Assembly: GCA_041391665.1 (NCBI GenBank)
Contig: JAWKNO010000003.1
Location: 62,001 to 126,000, forward strand
Origin: Bacteroidia bacterium
GTDB lineage: Bacteria; Bacteroidota; Bacteroidia; J057
Direction: 5' to 3'
DNA length: 64,000 nt
Part shown: positions 10,143 to 17,502 of the stretch, one piece after another
Layout: every line of letters starts with the position of its first letter
Numbering within the stretch: position 1 is the stretch's first letter
Made by a program: the position numbers and the translations under genes
Notes under the pieces: model-generated
What the model was told of the DNA's origin: nothing
The model's database searches: none
What the model saw: the letters and a program-made list of their open reading frames with translations, nothing else

Positions 10143-11675
10143 ATGTCCGGAACCATCTCGCATCACTTGTTCGGAATTGCCTTCTCTGTGCTGGCCTTTT
10201 TTGTATTTGGTCGCGGGATCGTCCGCAAAGCCAATGGAAAAGATTTTCAGCCACTTTGGGCATTTCTTCTGATTCTATTTGCCATTTCCTTCCAGTTTAT
10301 ACATGGAAGTTTTTCTATTATGGGAAGGCTCTCTAATCTTCTGCTGGATTTTGGGATTGGAATGACCCTGGCAGCAGGTTATCTGGCCATTAACCGTGAA
10401 AGAGCACAACTCTTTTTTGTACCCGGGCTTCTCGCCATCGTATTTGGCGGTGTTACTTCCCTTTTCAATTTTTGTATAGATTCTTTTACCGGCAGTATCA
10501 GTCCGGATAAAAATACCATTGAACTGCTGGTAGAATTGGGGCCGGATGACCAATTGGCGGAAATACAGCCTATATTGAAAAAATACGGAGCCAAAGCAGA
10601 GCGCGCTTTTCCCAATGTAGATCTCTCCGAAGATGAAGACCTGGCGCAATATTATTCTGTCTATGTTGATGTCTCCCGCAGAGATCCATTGATGATGGAG
10701 CTGGAAAATGACCCGGAAAATGTGGATCAATTTGATATCAACCACCCCATTTCAATCGTTCAGCCAGTTAAAGGCGCTGATCCTAAAACGCCCGTAAAGT
10801 TTCTGGCAGATGACCCTTATCTCGCCAACCAGTGGTATGCCGACAAACTCAATTATAATAGTGTTTACCAGTTTTTGAAAGAGCATAAGCCCGCCAAAAA
10901 AGTAAAAGTCGCCATTGTCGATACAGGTGTGGACAACGGCCATGAAGATATTTCAGGAGTTTATCAAAAAAGCGGGGGAGCGGGTGACAACGATAAACAC
11001 AGCCACGGTACGCATTGTGCAGGCCTTGCAGGCGCAGCTACCAACAACGGCAAAGGCGTTGGATCACTTAACTGGGATGGCGAATTTATCACGCTGTCAG
11101 GTTACCCTGCATTGGATGACCAGGGACGGGGGACAGACAAGAAAGTCGCCAAAGCGATTATCGACGCAGCCGAAGGCGGTGCGGATGTCATATCCATGTC
11201 TCTCGGCGGATTTTCACCCTTTGGAGCACCCAAAGCACAGGTAGACGCTATTAAATATGCGCGAAAACTCGGCGCAGTAGTTGTAGTTGCTGCCGGCAAC
11301 AGCAATGATGACGCAAAACGTTATTCTCCCGCCAATATCGAAGGCGTAATCGTCGTATCCGCAGTTGATGAAAATTTTGGGAAAGCAGTATTCTCCAATA
11401 CGAATACAAGCCTGAAAATGCCCATCGCCGCACCGGGTGTCAATATACTTTCCTCCGTTCCCGGAAGTCAGTATCAGTCTTACAACGGTACCTCCATGGC
11501 TACGCCTATTGTTTCCGGATTGGTTGGAATCATGCGTTCACTGAACCCCAAACTGACGACTGACGACATTTACCGCATACTGAATGAAACCGGTACGGTA
11601 GTCAATGACTCGGAAAGAATCGGAAAAGTGATCAACCCGCAAGCTGCCATTACAGCGGCAATTTCTGCTCAATAA
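10143..11675 (+). CDS. Membrane-anchored S8 (subtilisin-like) serine protease
   Basis: A 510-residue protein. The first ~120 residues hold about four hydrophobic segments instead of a normal signal peptide. A linker of about 100 residues follows, then a subtilase domain with the full triad: Asp260 (AIVDTGVD), His288 (HSHGTHCAG) and Ser451 (YNGTSMATP). The oxyanion Asn is plausible in VVAAGNSND. The linker (IELLVELGPDD onward) has the look of an inhibitor-I9-like propeptide, which is inference. The catalytic domain should face the periplasm or cell exterior. The stop overlaps the convergent gene by 7 bp. Confidence 0.9.
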   Translation: MSGTISHHLFGIAFSVLAFFVFGRGIVRKANGKDFQPLWAFLLILFAISFQFIHGSFSIMGRLSNLLLDFGIGMTLAAGYLAINRERAQLFFVPGLLAIVFGGVTSLFNFCIDSFTGSISPDKNTIELLVELGPDDQLAEIQPILKKYGAKAERAFPNVDLSEDEDLAQYYSVYVDVSRRDPLMMELENDPENVDQFDINHPISIVQPVKGADPKTPVKFLADDPYLANQWYADKLNYNSVYQFLKEHKPAKKVKVAIVDTGVDNGHEDISGVYQKSGGAGDNDKHSHGTHCAGLAGAATNNGKGVGSLNWDGEFITLSGYPALDDQGRGTDKKVAKAIIDAAEGGADVISMSLGGFSPFGAPKAQVDAIKYARKLGAVVVVAAGNSNDDAKRYSPANIEGVIVVSAVDENFGKAVFSNTNTSLKMPIAAPGVNILSSVPGSQYQSYNGTSMATPIVSGLVGIMRSLNPKLTTDDIYRILNETGTVVNDSERIGKVINPQAAITAAISAQ

Positions 11676-12256
11676 ACAGAAAGATCTTTCGATACCTGAG
11701 TCAGGAATTTTTTTATGCCGATATAGACATCTTCATTTCCGCGTAGCCGGGTTGAAACATAAGCGTCATCTGTCTGGAGATCGCGAACATAAAAATAATA
11801 GTGAAACTGCAAATAACGATTGTTATACATCTTATTTGCAGTTTTGAATTTTATAAAAGAAGGGCGCATAGCTTCCTTTTTCACCACTTCCATTTGTTTG
11901 GGCATTAGCACCATATCGAGGTAATAGCGGTAACCTTCGTCTCCGAGCGCTTCCACATCGCTCAGGCTTACGAGTTTATATTCGAAGGTATAACTTTTGT
12001 CAACCGTCTCCTTGAGGGACGAATTGGCCCTTTTAGCGGCTTTGTTGGCTTCTACGATAAATGTACGCCGACTACCGGTTTCCCCTTCTTCCGGGTCCAT
12101 CAGATCAAATCGGGGAATGAGTAGTACATTTTCTTTAAGATCTTTGGGCGAATCCTTAAATACAAGGTTTACTGTACGGAGCGAATCACGCTGTGCATAA
12201 AGAGGTGAGTAAACCAGAAAGCTCAAAAGAAAGGGGACAATAACAGAAATTTTCAT
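11669..12256 (-). CDS. Secreted protein of unknown function
   Basis: A 195-residue product with a clear signal peptide (hydrophobic core, cleavage after YAQ). The mature part is mixed alpha/beta and rich in charged residues and tyrosines (NNRYLQFHYYFYVRDL). I recognise no domain. It is convergent with the subtilase and preceded by a TACCTTTG promoter box on its own strand, so it is probably monocistronic. Likely periplasmic or outer-membrane associated. Confidence 0.6.
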   Translation of the reverse strand: MKISVIVPFLLSFLVYSPLYAQRDSLRTVNLVFKDSPKDLKENVLLIPRFDLMDPEEGETGSRRTFIVEANKAAKRANSSLKETVDKSYTFEYKLVSLSDVEALGDEGYRYYLDMVLMPKQMEVVKKEAMRPSFIKFKTANKMYNNRYLQFHYYFYVRDLQTDDAYVSTRLRGNEDVYIGIKKFLTQVSKDLSVY

Positions 12257-12278
12257 AATCGTTGAATTACCTGAGATT

Positions 12279-12286
12279 CAAAGGTA
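12279..12286 (-). promoter_or_regulatory. Candidate Bacteroidota -7 element for the 11.7-12.3 kb secreted-protein gene
   Basis: Minus strand reads TACCTTTG, an exact TAnnTTTG match, giving a predicted leader of about 16 bases before the ATG at 12256. No matching -33 TTG is evident. Confidence 0.4.
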
Positions 12287-12560
12287 ACCAGCAGCATGTG
12301 CATATAAAACAGCATAAAGGCGATATCGTTACATGGGGAAGTTTTGTTATGGCTGGATATGAGATCAGGTTTTGGGGCGGGGATGGGGATTTTCGGTTTG
12401 GCCACTTTAGCTTTTGGGCTGAATTTCCCGAGGTATTATAGAATAAAAAAATATTGCATTAGTTCTACGATGCCCTGATTTCCTTGTTGAAGGAGGTGGG
12501 AAAACACAACTTTTTTTGTGCAAACTGTGTAAAAATAAACAGTAAGTATTAACTTGAAAT
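12287..12560. other. Intergenic stretch before the toxin-antitoxin pair
   Basis: About 270 bases between divergent genes. It includes a G-rich run near 12370-12395 and an A+T-rich tract just before the antitoxin start. I see no convincing gene, hairpin terminator or repeat; the antitoxin promoter presumably lies in the A+T-rich part. Confidence 0.4.
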
Positions 12561-12815
12561 ATGTCAACAGTTGAGCAAAAAATATTATCGTTATTCATCC
12601 CTCTTCCTTTTTCCTTAAAGGCTAAAATTCTGGCTGCGCTAAGTCAGCTTATGGCCAATGAAGTGCAGGAATCTGAATTGACGGATGATTTTGTAATGAC
12701 CGAAGAGTTAAAGAATAGAATCACCGCTATCGAAGAAAGGCACGCGAAAGGTGAAGGTAAAACCTATACGAAAGAAGAATTCAGAAAACACCTCGATAAT
12801 CTGATATCTAAATGA
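12561..12815 (+). CDS. Antitoxin, addiction-module (unstable antitoxin-like) family
   Basis: An 84-residue protein whose C-terminal half fits the short antitoxins of the 'addiction module' group: ELKNRITAIEERHAKGEGK followed by TYTKEEFRKHL resembles their conserved (E)L..R....G.G...EE....L pattern. It would bind and neutralise the toxin encoded next and repress the operon. Its stop overlaps the toxin start by 4 bp (ATGA), the usual translational coupling. No clear DNA-binding domain is seen in the N-terminal part. Confidence 0.7.
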   Translation: MSTVEQKILSLFIPLPFSLKAKILAALSQLMANEVQESELTDDFVMTEELKNRITAIEERHAKGEGKTYTKEEFRKHLDNLISK

Positions 12816-13180
12816 GTTATTCTGTCGAAATTCGCGATACCTTTCGAGAATCCATTGATGAAATCTATACTTATCATGAAAAACGAAAATCCGGGGAAGG
12901 TTCTGACATTTTGGAAGCAGTTTGGGATAAAATAGAAGCGTTAGAACTCAACCCCCAAATGTACCAGATACGATACGATGACATCCGTGTCGCCCCGGTC
13001 AAGGTAAAACATTTTCAATACCATATTATTTATCGAATCATACCGCCAAAAGTGATTGCGATTGTACCAATTTCAACAGGAAGAGCAATCCTCAATTTTT
13101 CCACAAATCAATATTCCGGATTCGGGGGGTTTGCGGAAGCTTTAGCGGTATGGGAGATGCAGGATCATGTGGAATGCTAA
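12812..13180 (+). CDS. RelE/ParE-family toxin
   Basis: A 122-residue basic protein of the RelE/ParE superfamily, which acts as a ribosome-dependent mRNA nuclease or a gyrase poison. Visible family pattern: YSVEIRDTFRESIDEIYTYH, an alpha-helical hairpin, then the beta strands IRVAPVKVKHFQYHIIYRI and VIAIVPISTGR. The last ~30 residues are unusual for the family and overlap the 3' end of the opposite-strand gene by 89 bp, suggesting loss of an original stop codon or tail divergence. Whether the target is mRNA or gyrase cannot be told. Confidence 0.75.
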   Translation: MSYSVEIRDTFRESIDEIYTYHEKRKSGEGSDILEAVWDKIEALELNPQMYQIRYDDIRVAPVKVKHFQYHIIYRIIPPKVIAIVPISTGRAILNFSTNQYSGFGGFAEALAVWEMQDHVEC

Positions 13181-13871
13181 CCTCTGCGGCACGGAACATT
13201 TTCAAATCAAAAAAACTCCGTACTGAAACATTCATTTCACTCCCCTCCACGCCGCAATAATAGTTGTCCAGAAAAGCAGAAACCGTATCATAGGGCAAAA
13301 CCGAGACGATTTTAGCTCCGGAAGGAGTGTGGGGGTTGAAGTATAATAACCGGATATACTGAATGCGAAAAAAACTGAGGGAATTATCCGGTGAAAATCC
13401 TTCATCTGCGATGATATCGAGATACTGATAGGTCCATTCTGTACCCACATCATCCAGACTGATACTGTCAATCCTTCCTCCCGGCTGTACACCGTCCAGA
13501 TTGATTAAATGATAGACCAGATCAAAATAATCAAAAGACTGCCTCAAATCGGAAGGGTGAAGACCTTTGATCCGGCCAAGCCTTAATCCATAAATCAGCG
13601 CAGGCACAATTCCCTGCCCGGAAATCTCAGGGATAGCCAGTTGGTACAGGGGAAGATTGGTCTGATCGCGCAAATCGAGCCGGAGCAACACTCTTTTTCG
13701 GAGAAAATCTTTCCCTGTTTCAGTTTGAGAAGAACCTTCTGCCTGTGGTACCGGAGGTTTTTCAACGTAAATATAATCAACCTGAAGGCTGTCTGTTTCA
13801 TATTGCGCAAAAACAGAGAAAGGAATACAGCAGATAAACAGCCAGGTAAAACACCGAATCATATGCCGCAT
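13092..13871 (-). CDS. Secreted protein, possibly distantly GldN-like
   Basis: A 259-residue product with a signal peptide (hydrophobic core, cleavage after VFA). The segment KRVLLRLDLRDQTNLPLYQ resembles the opening block of gliding-motility/T9SS protein GldN, and the later IRLLYFNPHTPSGAKIVSVLP resembles its middle part, but the match is weak. It could equally be an unrelated periplasmic protein. Its last 89 bp overlap the toxin gene on the other strand. It lies 4 bp downstream of the Smr gene on the same strand, so the two are likely co-transcribed. Confidence 0.5.
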   Translation of the reverse strand: MRHMIRCFTWLFICCIPFSVFAQYETDSLQVDYIYVEKPPVPQAEGSSQTETGKDFLRKRVLLRLDLRDQTNLPLYQLAIPEISGQGIVPALIYGLRLGRIKGLHPSDLRQSFDYFDLVYHLINLDGVQPGGRIDSISLDDVGTEWTYQYLDIIADEGFSPDNSLSFFRIQYIRLLYFNPHTPSGAKIVSVLPYDTVSAFLDNYYCGVEGSEMNVSVRSFFDLKMFRAAEVSIPHDPASPIPLKLPQTPRIRNIDLWKN

Positions 13872-13875
13872 GACT

Positions 13876-14826
13876 TTATTTAAACGTTACTTTTGTCGCG
13901 CCGTTGCCATACCGGACAGGATCTGCCGATTCAAAATTTTTGATATGCGGAGTTTTGCTAAGCAGGTCTTTCACAGCCTTTCGCAGTTTGCCCTCCCCTA
14001 CTCCGTGGATAATGACCAGAGATGCGTAGTTTTCTGTGAGTGCGGTAGATAGCGTTTTTTCGAGATGTTTGAGCTGATATTGGAGCATTTCGGAGGGTGC
14101 GAGTTCGAATGGATTTTTCACCAGCGTTTCTATATGCAAATCGACCTCCGCTTCGGCGCGTTTTTTGGGGTTTTCTGTTCTTTTGATTCTTACAAACTCA
14201 CTGTCAGCGATCGCTTCCACATCTTTTTTCAGCTGATTTTCGCGGAGCGAAAATATCCATCCATCATTTTTGAAAGCGGGAATATGCCGGGAAGGTTGGG
14301 CAATGCTTCCCCTGGACCAGGGATATTCTACGGTTTCAAGAGTATGTGGGTATCCTTTTCCGGGAGAAAAAGCCAAAAGCTGGAAATAGATGCCTTTCAT
14401 TTGAATGGCCTGATCCTTTGGCATTACAAACAGCGAAATATAATTTCCGCTTTCCACCTGTCCTGAAGCTATACCTGTATAGTTTTTTAATGATTGCTGA
14501 TAGCAGGTAAAAAGTATTTCCACAGGCTCCGGATTGGCAAGGATAAACTCCAGGTTTTTATCATCCTTGCGGATGACAACCATACTGAGATCTACCATGG
14601 ACGGATCAAACGTGCGGCGAATGGCAGGAACAACATCGCCTTTCTTCCGGCTGTCTGCAAATTCGGGTTCCGCGCTATCCACCGGTACCACTTCACTCAC
14701 ATGCATGTCTATGGCGAAGCTATCCCCCATATCCACTTCAATATGATCTTTATCTATCAGTGCCGTTACAACACCTTCTCCTGTCTGATGCAGAAGTCTT
14801 ACTTTTTGGCCGATCCGGAATAACAT
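13876..14826 (-). CDS. DUF2027-Smr domain protein
   Basis: A Bacteroidota-specific architecture: an N-terminal SH3-like segment (FRIGQKVRLLHQTGEGVVTAL), a central DUF2027 beta domain, and a C-terminal Smr domain (about the last 85 residues) with the core VDLHIETL and VIIHGVGEGKLRKAV. Smr domains are nucleases or nucleic-acid-binding modules found in MutS2 and related proteins. I chose the ATG at 14826, giving 316 aa: an in-frame upstream codon at 14883 would lie beyond the predicted transcription start. Confidence 0.85.
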   Translation of the reverse strand: MLFRIGQKVRLLHQTGEGVVTALIDKDHIEVDMGDSFAIDMHVSEVVPVDSAEPEFADSRKKGDVVPAIRRTFDPSMVDLSMVVIRKDDKNLEFILANPEPVEILFTCYQQSLKNYTGIASGQVESGNYISLFVMPKDQAIQMKGIYFQLLAFSPGKGYPHTLETVEYPWSRGSIAQPSRHIPAFKNDGWIFSLRENQLKKDVEAIADSEFVRIKRTENPKKRAEAEVDLHIETLVKNPFELAPSEMLQYQLKHLEKTLSTALTENYASLVIIHGVGEGKLRKAVKDLLSKTPHIKNFESADPVRYGNGATKVTFK

Positions 14827-14866
14827 ATTTTTTCGGTAAGCTATGTATAAATCACCATTTACAATA

Positions 14867-14874
14867 CAAAGGTA
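14867..14874 (-). promoter_or_regulatory. Candidate Bacteroidota promoter for the Smr gene
   Basis: Minus strand reads TACCTTTG, an exact -7 match, with a TTG (CAA on the plus strand near 14895) about 20 bases further upstream as a possible -33 element. The predicted leader is about 35 bases. Confidence 0.45.
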
Positions 14875-15060
14875 CAAATCCAAGTCTCAAAATTCAATTT
14901 CCATTCCACCCGAAAAACAAACCATTCAAACGCCGGAAATAACCATTCATACAATCATAACGACCGTTCATACAAAATCATGAATCCAAAATTAAACATC
15001 TGCGTTTGACTCACTAAACAATTAAAATCTATTTCATGCAAAAATTTAACTTTACATATC

Positions 15061-15201
15061 GTTTCGTGCCGGGCTTTAGCCAACTGGTCAACGAGACCTG
15101 TGCATGGAATGATCCTCGAATATTTGGGTGTGTTACTTTTGTTCAATAGAGCTTCAACGCTCTGTGAAACACACCCGAATCGCTCAGATTCGGGTTTTTT
15201 T
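15061..15201 (+). promoter_or_regulatory. Structured leader or small RNA upstream of the TROVE gene
   Basis: A plus-strand region rich in pairing. Small hairpins at about 15070-15105 (including GGTC/GACC) are followed by a long hairpin, 15122-15180. Its outer stem is 13 bp (15122-15134 with 15168-15180, one G-U pair) and its inner stems are TTCA/TGAA and AGAGC/GCTCT. The 3' arm of this hairpin contains the 5' arm of an intrinsic terminator (15174-15201), so the two structures exclude each other. It could be an attenuator controlling the Ro gene or an independent small RNA ended by that terminator. I do not recognise a known riboswitch. Confidence 0.5.
15174..15201 (+). terminator. Rho-independent terminator in the TROVE leader
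   Basis: An 8-bp stem CCCGAATC/GATTCGGG (15174-15181 and 15187-15194) with a 5-nt loop, followed directly by seven T residues. It points on the plus strand, 126 bases before the chosen TROVE ATG. Confidence 0.8.
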
Positions 15202-15327
15202 ATGCCTGAATTTTCCCCCCTCAACGAAAACTGATCTTAGAATCAGCCGGAATCTTATTGCATAATGGGTCGCTCAGGTGAGCCCGCACAAAATTATATT
15301 AACTATCTGACAAAAATATATAATGTC

Positions 15328-16830
15328 ATGAAATTTAATAACAGGGTTCAAAACCCAAATAAAACGACGAATCACGAGGGGGCTAAGGCTTTCAAGGTCA
15401 ACGCAAAGTTGGAATTGTATTCTGCAGTTGTAGCGTCCTTCCTGAGTGATGCATTCTATGAAAAAGATGACAAAAGATTGTCGAGGATATGCAAGCTGGT
15501 AGAAATATTGGCAGAAAAAGATGCGCTTTTTGTTGCACAACTCGCAGTGTATGCCCGTACTTCTATGAATCTGAGAACTACGCCGCTGGTGTTGGCAGTA
15601 GAACTGGCCAAATACCACAAAGGAGACAACCTGGTTCGTCGCACAGTCAGGAAAGTCATCCAGCGGGCAGACGAAATCACAGAAATACTGGCATATTATC
15701 AGCAAACCAATCCGCGCACCAAATCAAAAAAACTCAGCGGTTTATCCAAACAGTTACAGTTGGGAATCGGAGATGCATTCAACAGGTTTAATGAATATCA
15801 GTTTGCCAAATACAACCGGGCCAATGAGGTAAAATTGCGGGATGCGCTGTTTCTGACACATCCCAAAGCCAAAGATCAGGCACAACAGGTGTTGTTTGAC
15901 AAAATTGTTTCCAAAACGTTGGACGTACCTTATACCTGGGAAACTGCGCTTTCGATGGCCGGGCAACAGGAGGGTTTGGACAAAAGCGAAGTATGGGAAG
16001 AACTGGTAAAAAGCGGGAAAATGGGATATATGGCACTCTTGCGTAACCTTCGGAATATAGCAAACCATCAGATTTCGCAGGAAGTTGTTGATATCATCGC
16101 CCGCCGGATAGCGGACCCTGAAGAAGTGGTGCGTTCCAGGCAGTTTCCTTTCCGGTTTGTAGCCGCTTACAGGGAAATAGGGGAGCTGCAATCACCACAT
16201 ACTGAAAAAATGCTGGAAGCGCTGGAAACAGCGGTAAAGCATTCGGCAGCAAGAATCTCAGGGTTTGATCAAAATACAAGCGTATTGGTAGCGACAGATC
16301 TTTCCGCTTCGATGATGACTCCGCTTTCCCAAAAGAGCATGATCTCTTATCAGGATGTGGGTTTGGTTTTATCCCTGCTTCTGAAATCAAAATGCAAAGA
16401 AGTCAGAATCGGCCTGTTTGGAGAGACTTATAAGGTCATTGACGAGGTCTCTGACAATATTCTCGAAGCAGTAGAGAATCTGAAGTCGATCTACGTCGGA
16501 CACGCAACCAACGGGCATCTGGTGATACAGAATCTGATTGAGACCGGGATAATCGTGGACAAGATCATGATCTTCTCAGACTTACAGTTCTGGCTCACAA
16601 ATTATTCAGGCAATATGGATATCTCGACGTACTGGTTTAGGTATAAAAAAATAGCTCCACACGCAAAACTCTACATGTTTGATCTGGCTGGGTATGGCAC
16701 AACCCCGGTTGAAACAGGCCCGGGAAATATCACCTATCTCAGTGGCTGGTCTGACAAAATATTTGATATGCTCAGCGCCATAGAAGAAGGAAGCGATGCC
16801 ATCTCTGAGATTGAGCAGGTAGAAGTATAA
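15328..16830 (+). CDS. rsr: Ro60-like TROVE domain ribonucleoprotein (Rsr)
   Basis: Bacterial orthologue of Ro60, a ring-shaped HEAT-repeat protein that binds Y RNAs and structured or misfolded RNA ends and helps exonucleases in RNA maturation and decay. From the ATG at 15328 the product has 500 residues, beginning MKFNNRV as TROVE proteins often do; an in-frame start at 15265 would add 21 poor-quality residues. The TROVE alpha-helical domain covers about residues 5-310 (TTPLVLAVELA, MGYMALLRNLRNI). A vWA-like domain follows with a MIDAS site: DLSAS (Asp324, Ser326, Ser328), a Thr in GHATNG, and Asp in FSDLQ. Candidate Y RNAs lie directly downstream. Confidence 0.95.
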   Translation: MKFNNRVQNPNKTTNHEGAKAFKVNAKLELYSAVVASFLSDAFYEKDDKRLSRICKLVEILAEKDALFVAQLAVYARTSMNLRTTPLVLAVELAKYHKGDNLVRRTVRKVIQRADEITEILAYYQQTNPRTKSKKLSGLSKQLQLGIGDAFNRFNEYQFAKYNRANEVKLRDALFLTHPKAKDQAQQVLFDKIVSKTLDVPYTWETALSMAGQQEGLDKSEVWEELVKSGKMGYMALLRNLRNIANHQISQEVVDIIARRIADPEEVVRSRQFPFRFVAAYREIGELQSPHTEKMLEALETAVKHSAARISGFDQNTSVLVATDLSASMMTPLSQKSMISYQDVGLVLSLLLKSKCKEVRIGLFGETYKVIDEVSDNILEAVENLKSIYVGHATNGHLVIQNLIETGIIVDKIMIFSDLQFWLTNYSGNMDISTYWFRYKKIAPHAKLYMFDLAGYGTTPVETGPGNITYLSGWSDKIFDMLSAIEEGSDAISEIEQVEV

Positions 16831-16844
16831 AAGTTATTTGAGGG

Positions 16845-16881
16845 GTGTAATCGTCGGGAGTGAGAACTCCCGGCATTCACA
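16845..16881 (+). other. Hairpin in the spacer between rsr and the Y-RNA-like repeats
   Basis: An inverted repeat 15 bases after the rsr stop: outer GTGT/ACAC, inner CGGGAG/CTCCCG with a TGAGAA loop. No T-run follows, so it is not a terminator and read-through from rsr into the RNA repeats is possible. A smaller TTCCG/CGGAA hairpin follows at about 16898-16914. Confidence 0.5.
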
Positions 16882-16946
16882 CTCAAAAGAATAGAATTTC
16901 CGGTAATGCGGAAAAGATTTTTGAAATCATGGTTTAGGCACAAAAC

Positions 16947-17025
16947 TTCGGGTGCCGTAGAAGAGAGTTACTTCATACCATACTATTAGCGAAAATAATG
17001 TACTCTCTTCGCTTGTTGCCCCGAA
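16947..17025 (+). ncRNA. Y-RNA-like hairpin, copy 1
   Basis: A stem-loop with the organisation of the Ro-binding helix of Y RNAs. The basal stem TTCGGG/CCCGAA (16947-16952 with 17020-17025) is followed by an asymmetric internal loop (TGCCGTA against GCTTGTTGC) and a perfect 9-bp upper stem GAAGAGAGT/ACTCTCTTC (16960-16968 with 17002-17010). The 5' strand GTAGAAGAGAGTTA parallels the vertebrate Y-RNA GGUAGUGAGUUA, and the 3' internal-loop CTTGTT parallels the pyrimidine-rich side of that helix. It sits 116 bases after the Ro gene. Transcript ends are unknown; a T-rich linker and a tRNA-like cloverleaf follow. Confidence 0.8.
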
Positions 17026-17036
17026 TATTTTTTATT

Positions 17037-17108
17037 GGAACTGAAGCTTTACTGGTAAAGCGCCCGGTTGAACCCCGGGAGATGATGGTTCAAATCCGTC
17101 CGGTTCCA
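17037..17108 (+). ncRNA. tRNA-like cloverleaf module, copy 1
   Basis: A 72-nt element that folds into all four tRNA arms: acceptor GGAACTG/CGGTTCC, D-arm GCTT/AAGC with GG in the loop, anticodon-like stem CCCGG/CCGGG with loop TTGAACC, variable AGAT, T-arm GATGG/CCGTC with loop TTCAAAT, and A73. The nominal anticodon would be GAA, but loop position 37 is C, and the normally invariant T8 and A14 are A and T. That argues for a tRNA mimic (as in bacterial YrlA RNAs) and against a decoding tRNA-Phe. It would be a substrate for RNase P, CCA-adding enzyme or modification enzymes, which is inference. Confidence 0.78.
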
Positions 17109-17114
17109 CAACAC

Positions 17115-17188
17115 TTCGGGTGCCGTAGAAAAGAGTTACTTCATATGCAAAGTGAAAATAACGCACTCTCTTCGCTTGTTGCCCCGAA
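17115..17188 (+). ncRNA. Y-RNA-like hairpin, copy 2
   Basis: Second copy, 168 bp downstream of the first. Basal stem TTCGGG/CCCGAA (17115-17120 with 17183-17188) and the internal loop sequences are identical to copy 1. The upper stem GAAAAGAGT/ACTCTCTTC (17128-17136 with 17165-17173) has one A-C mismatch. The apical loop is shorter and diverged. Conservation of stems and internal loop with a free apical loop is the pattern expected if Ro protein contacts the helix. Confidence 0.78.
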
Positions 17189-17200
17189 TATTTTTTTATT

Positions 17201-17272
17201 GGAACTGAAGCTTTACTGGTAAAGCGCCCGGTTGAAGCCCGGGAGATGATGGTTCAAATCCGTCCGGTTCCA
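17201..17272 (+). ncRNA. tRNA-like cloverleaf module, copy 2
   Basis: Identical to copy 1 except loop position 37 of the anticodon-like arm, which is G instead of C (TTGAAGC). All arms pair as in copy 1, and A8/T14 are kept. After it comes CACAAAACAAAA with no encoded CCA next to the discriminator base. A weak inverted repeat AGACTTTT/AAAAGTCT follows within about 45 bases. With G37 this copy looks more like a real tRNA-Phe(GAA) than copy 1, so a decoding role cannot be fully excluded. Confidence 0.75.
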
Positions 17273-17502
17273 CAAAACAAAAAAGACTTTTTATGGAATT
17301 TTTTTTCAAAGAAAAGTCTATCTGTGATATTTTCGGAAAAAATAATTAAATGAATTTTTCAATTTTCGAATCAATTTGCCTGTATTTTTTGACCATCCAG
17401 TTGGGGAAATTCACCCGTTATGCGCCGGTATCTACCATTGGGTCTAATCAGGCAAAATCCGATAAGAAAAGGCATTTAAATTGCGTTTAATTCATAGTAA
17501 CT

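Larger units (their letters stand above)
16944..17272 (+). repeat. Tandem duplication of the Y-hairpin plus tRNA-like unit
   Basis: Two direct repeats with a period of about 166-168 bp, each consisting of Y-like hairpin, T-rich linker (AATATTTTTTATT) and tRNA-like cloverleaf. The tRNA-like parts differ at a single base; the differences are concentrated in the apical loop of the hairpin. Confidence 0.9.

Noticed and set aside
15061..15201. Signal recognition particle RNA, tmRNA or a known riboswitch
   Set aside because: The GGAAGCAGCC-type SRP loop, the tmRNA Ala-tRNA-like ends and the riboswitch cores I know are absent; only a structured leader or small RNA can be supported.
16845..16881. 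Terminator after rsr
   Set aside because: The hairpin is followed by CAAAAGAA, not a T-run, so it should not stop transcription.
17037..17108. Annotating the cloverleaf copies as ordinary tRNA-Phe(GAA)
   Set aside because: Position 37 is C in copy 1, bases 8 and 14 are exchanged, and the element is tied in tandem to a Y-like hairpin next to a Ro gene. A genuine tRNA would be unlikely in this setting; copy 2 remains less certain.
16998..17222. 74-codon open frame across the Y-RNA/tRNA-like repeats
   Set aside because: It spans two structured RNA units and repeats its own sequence because of the tandem duplication; no family resemblance.
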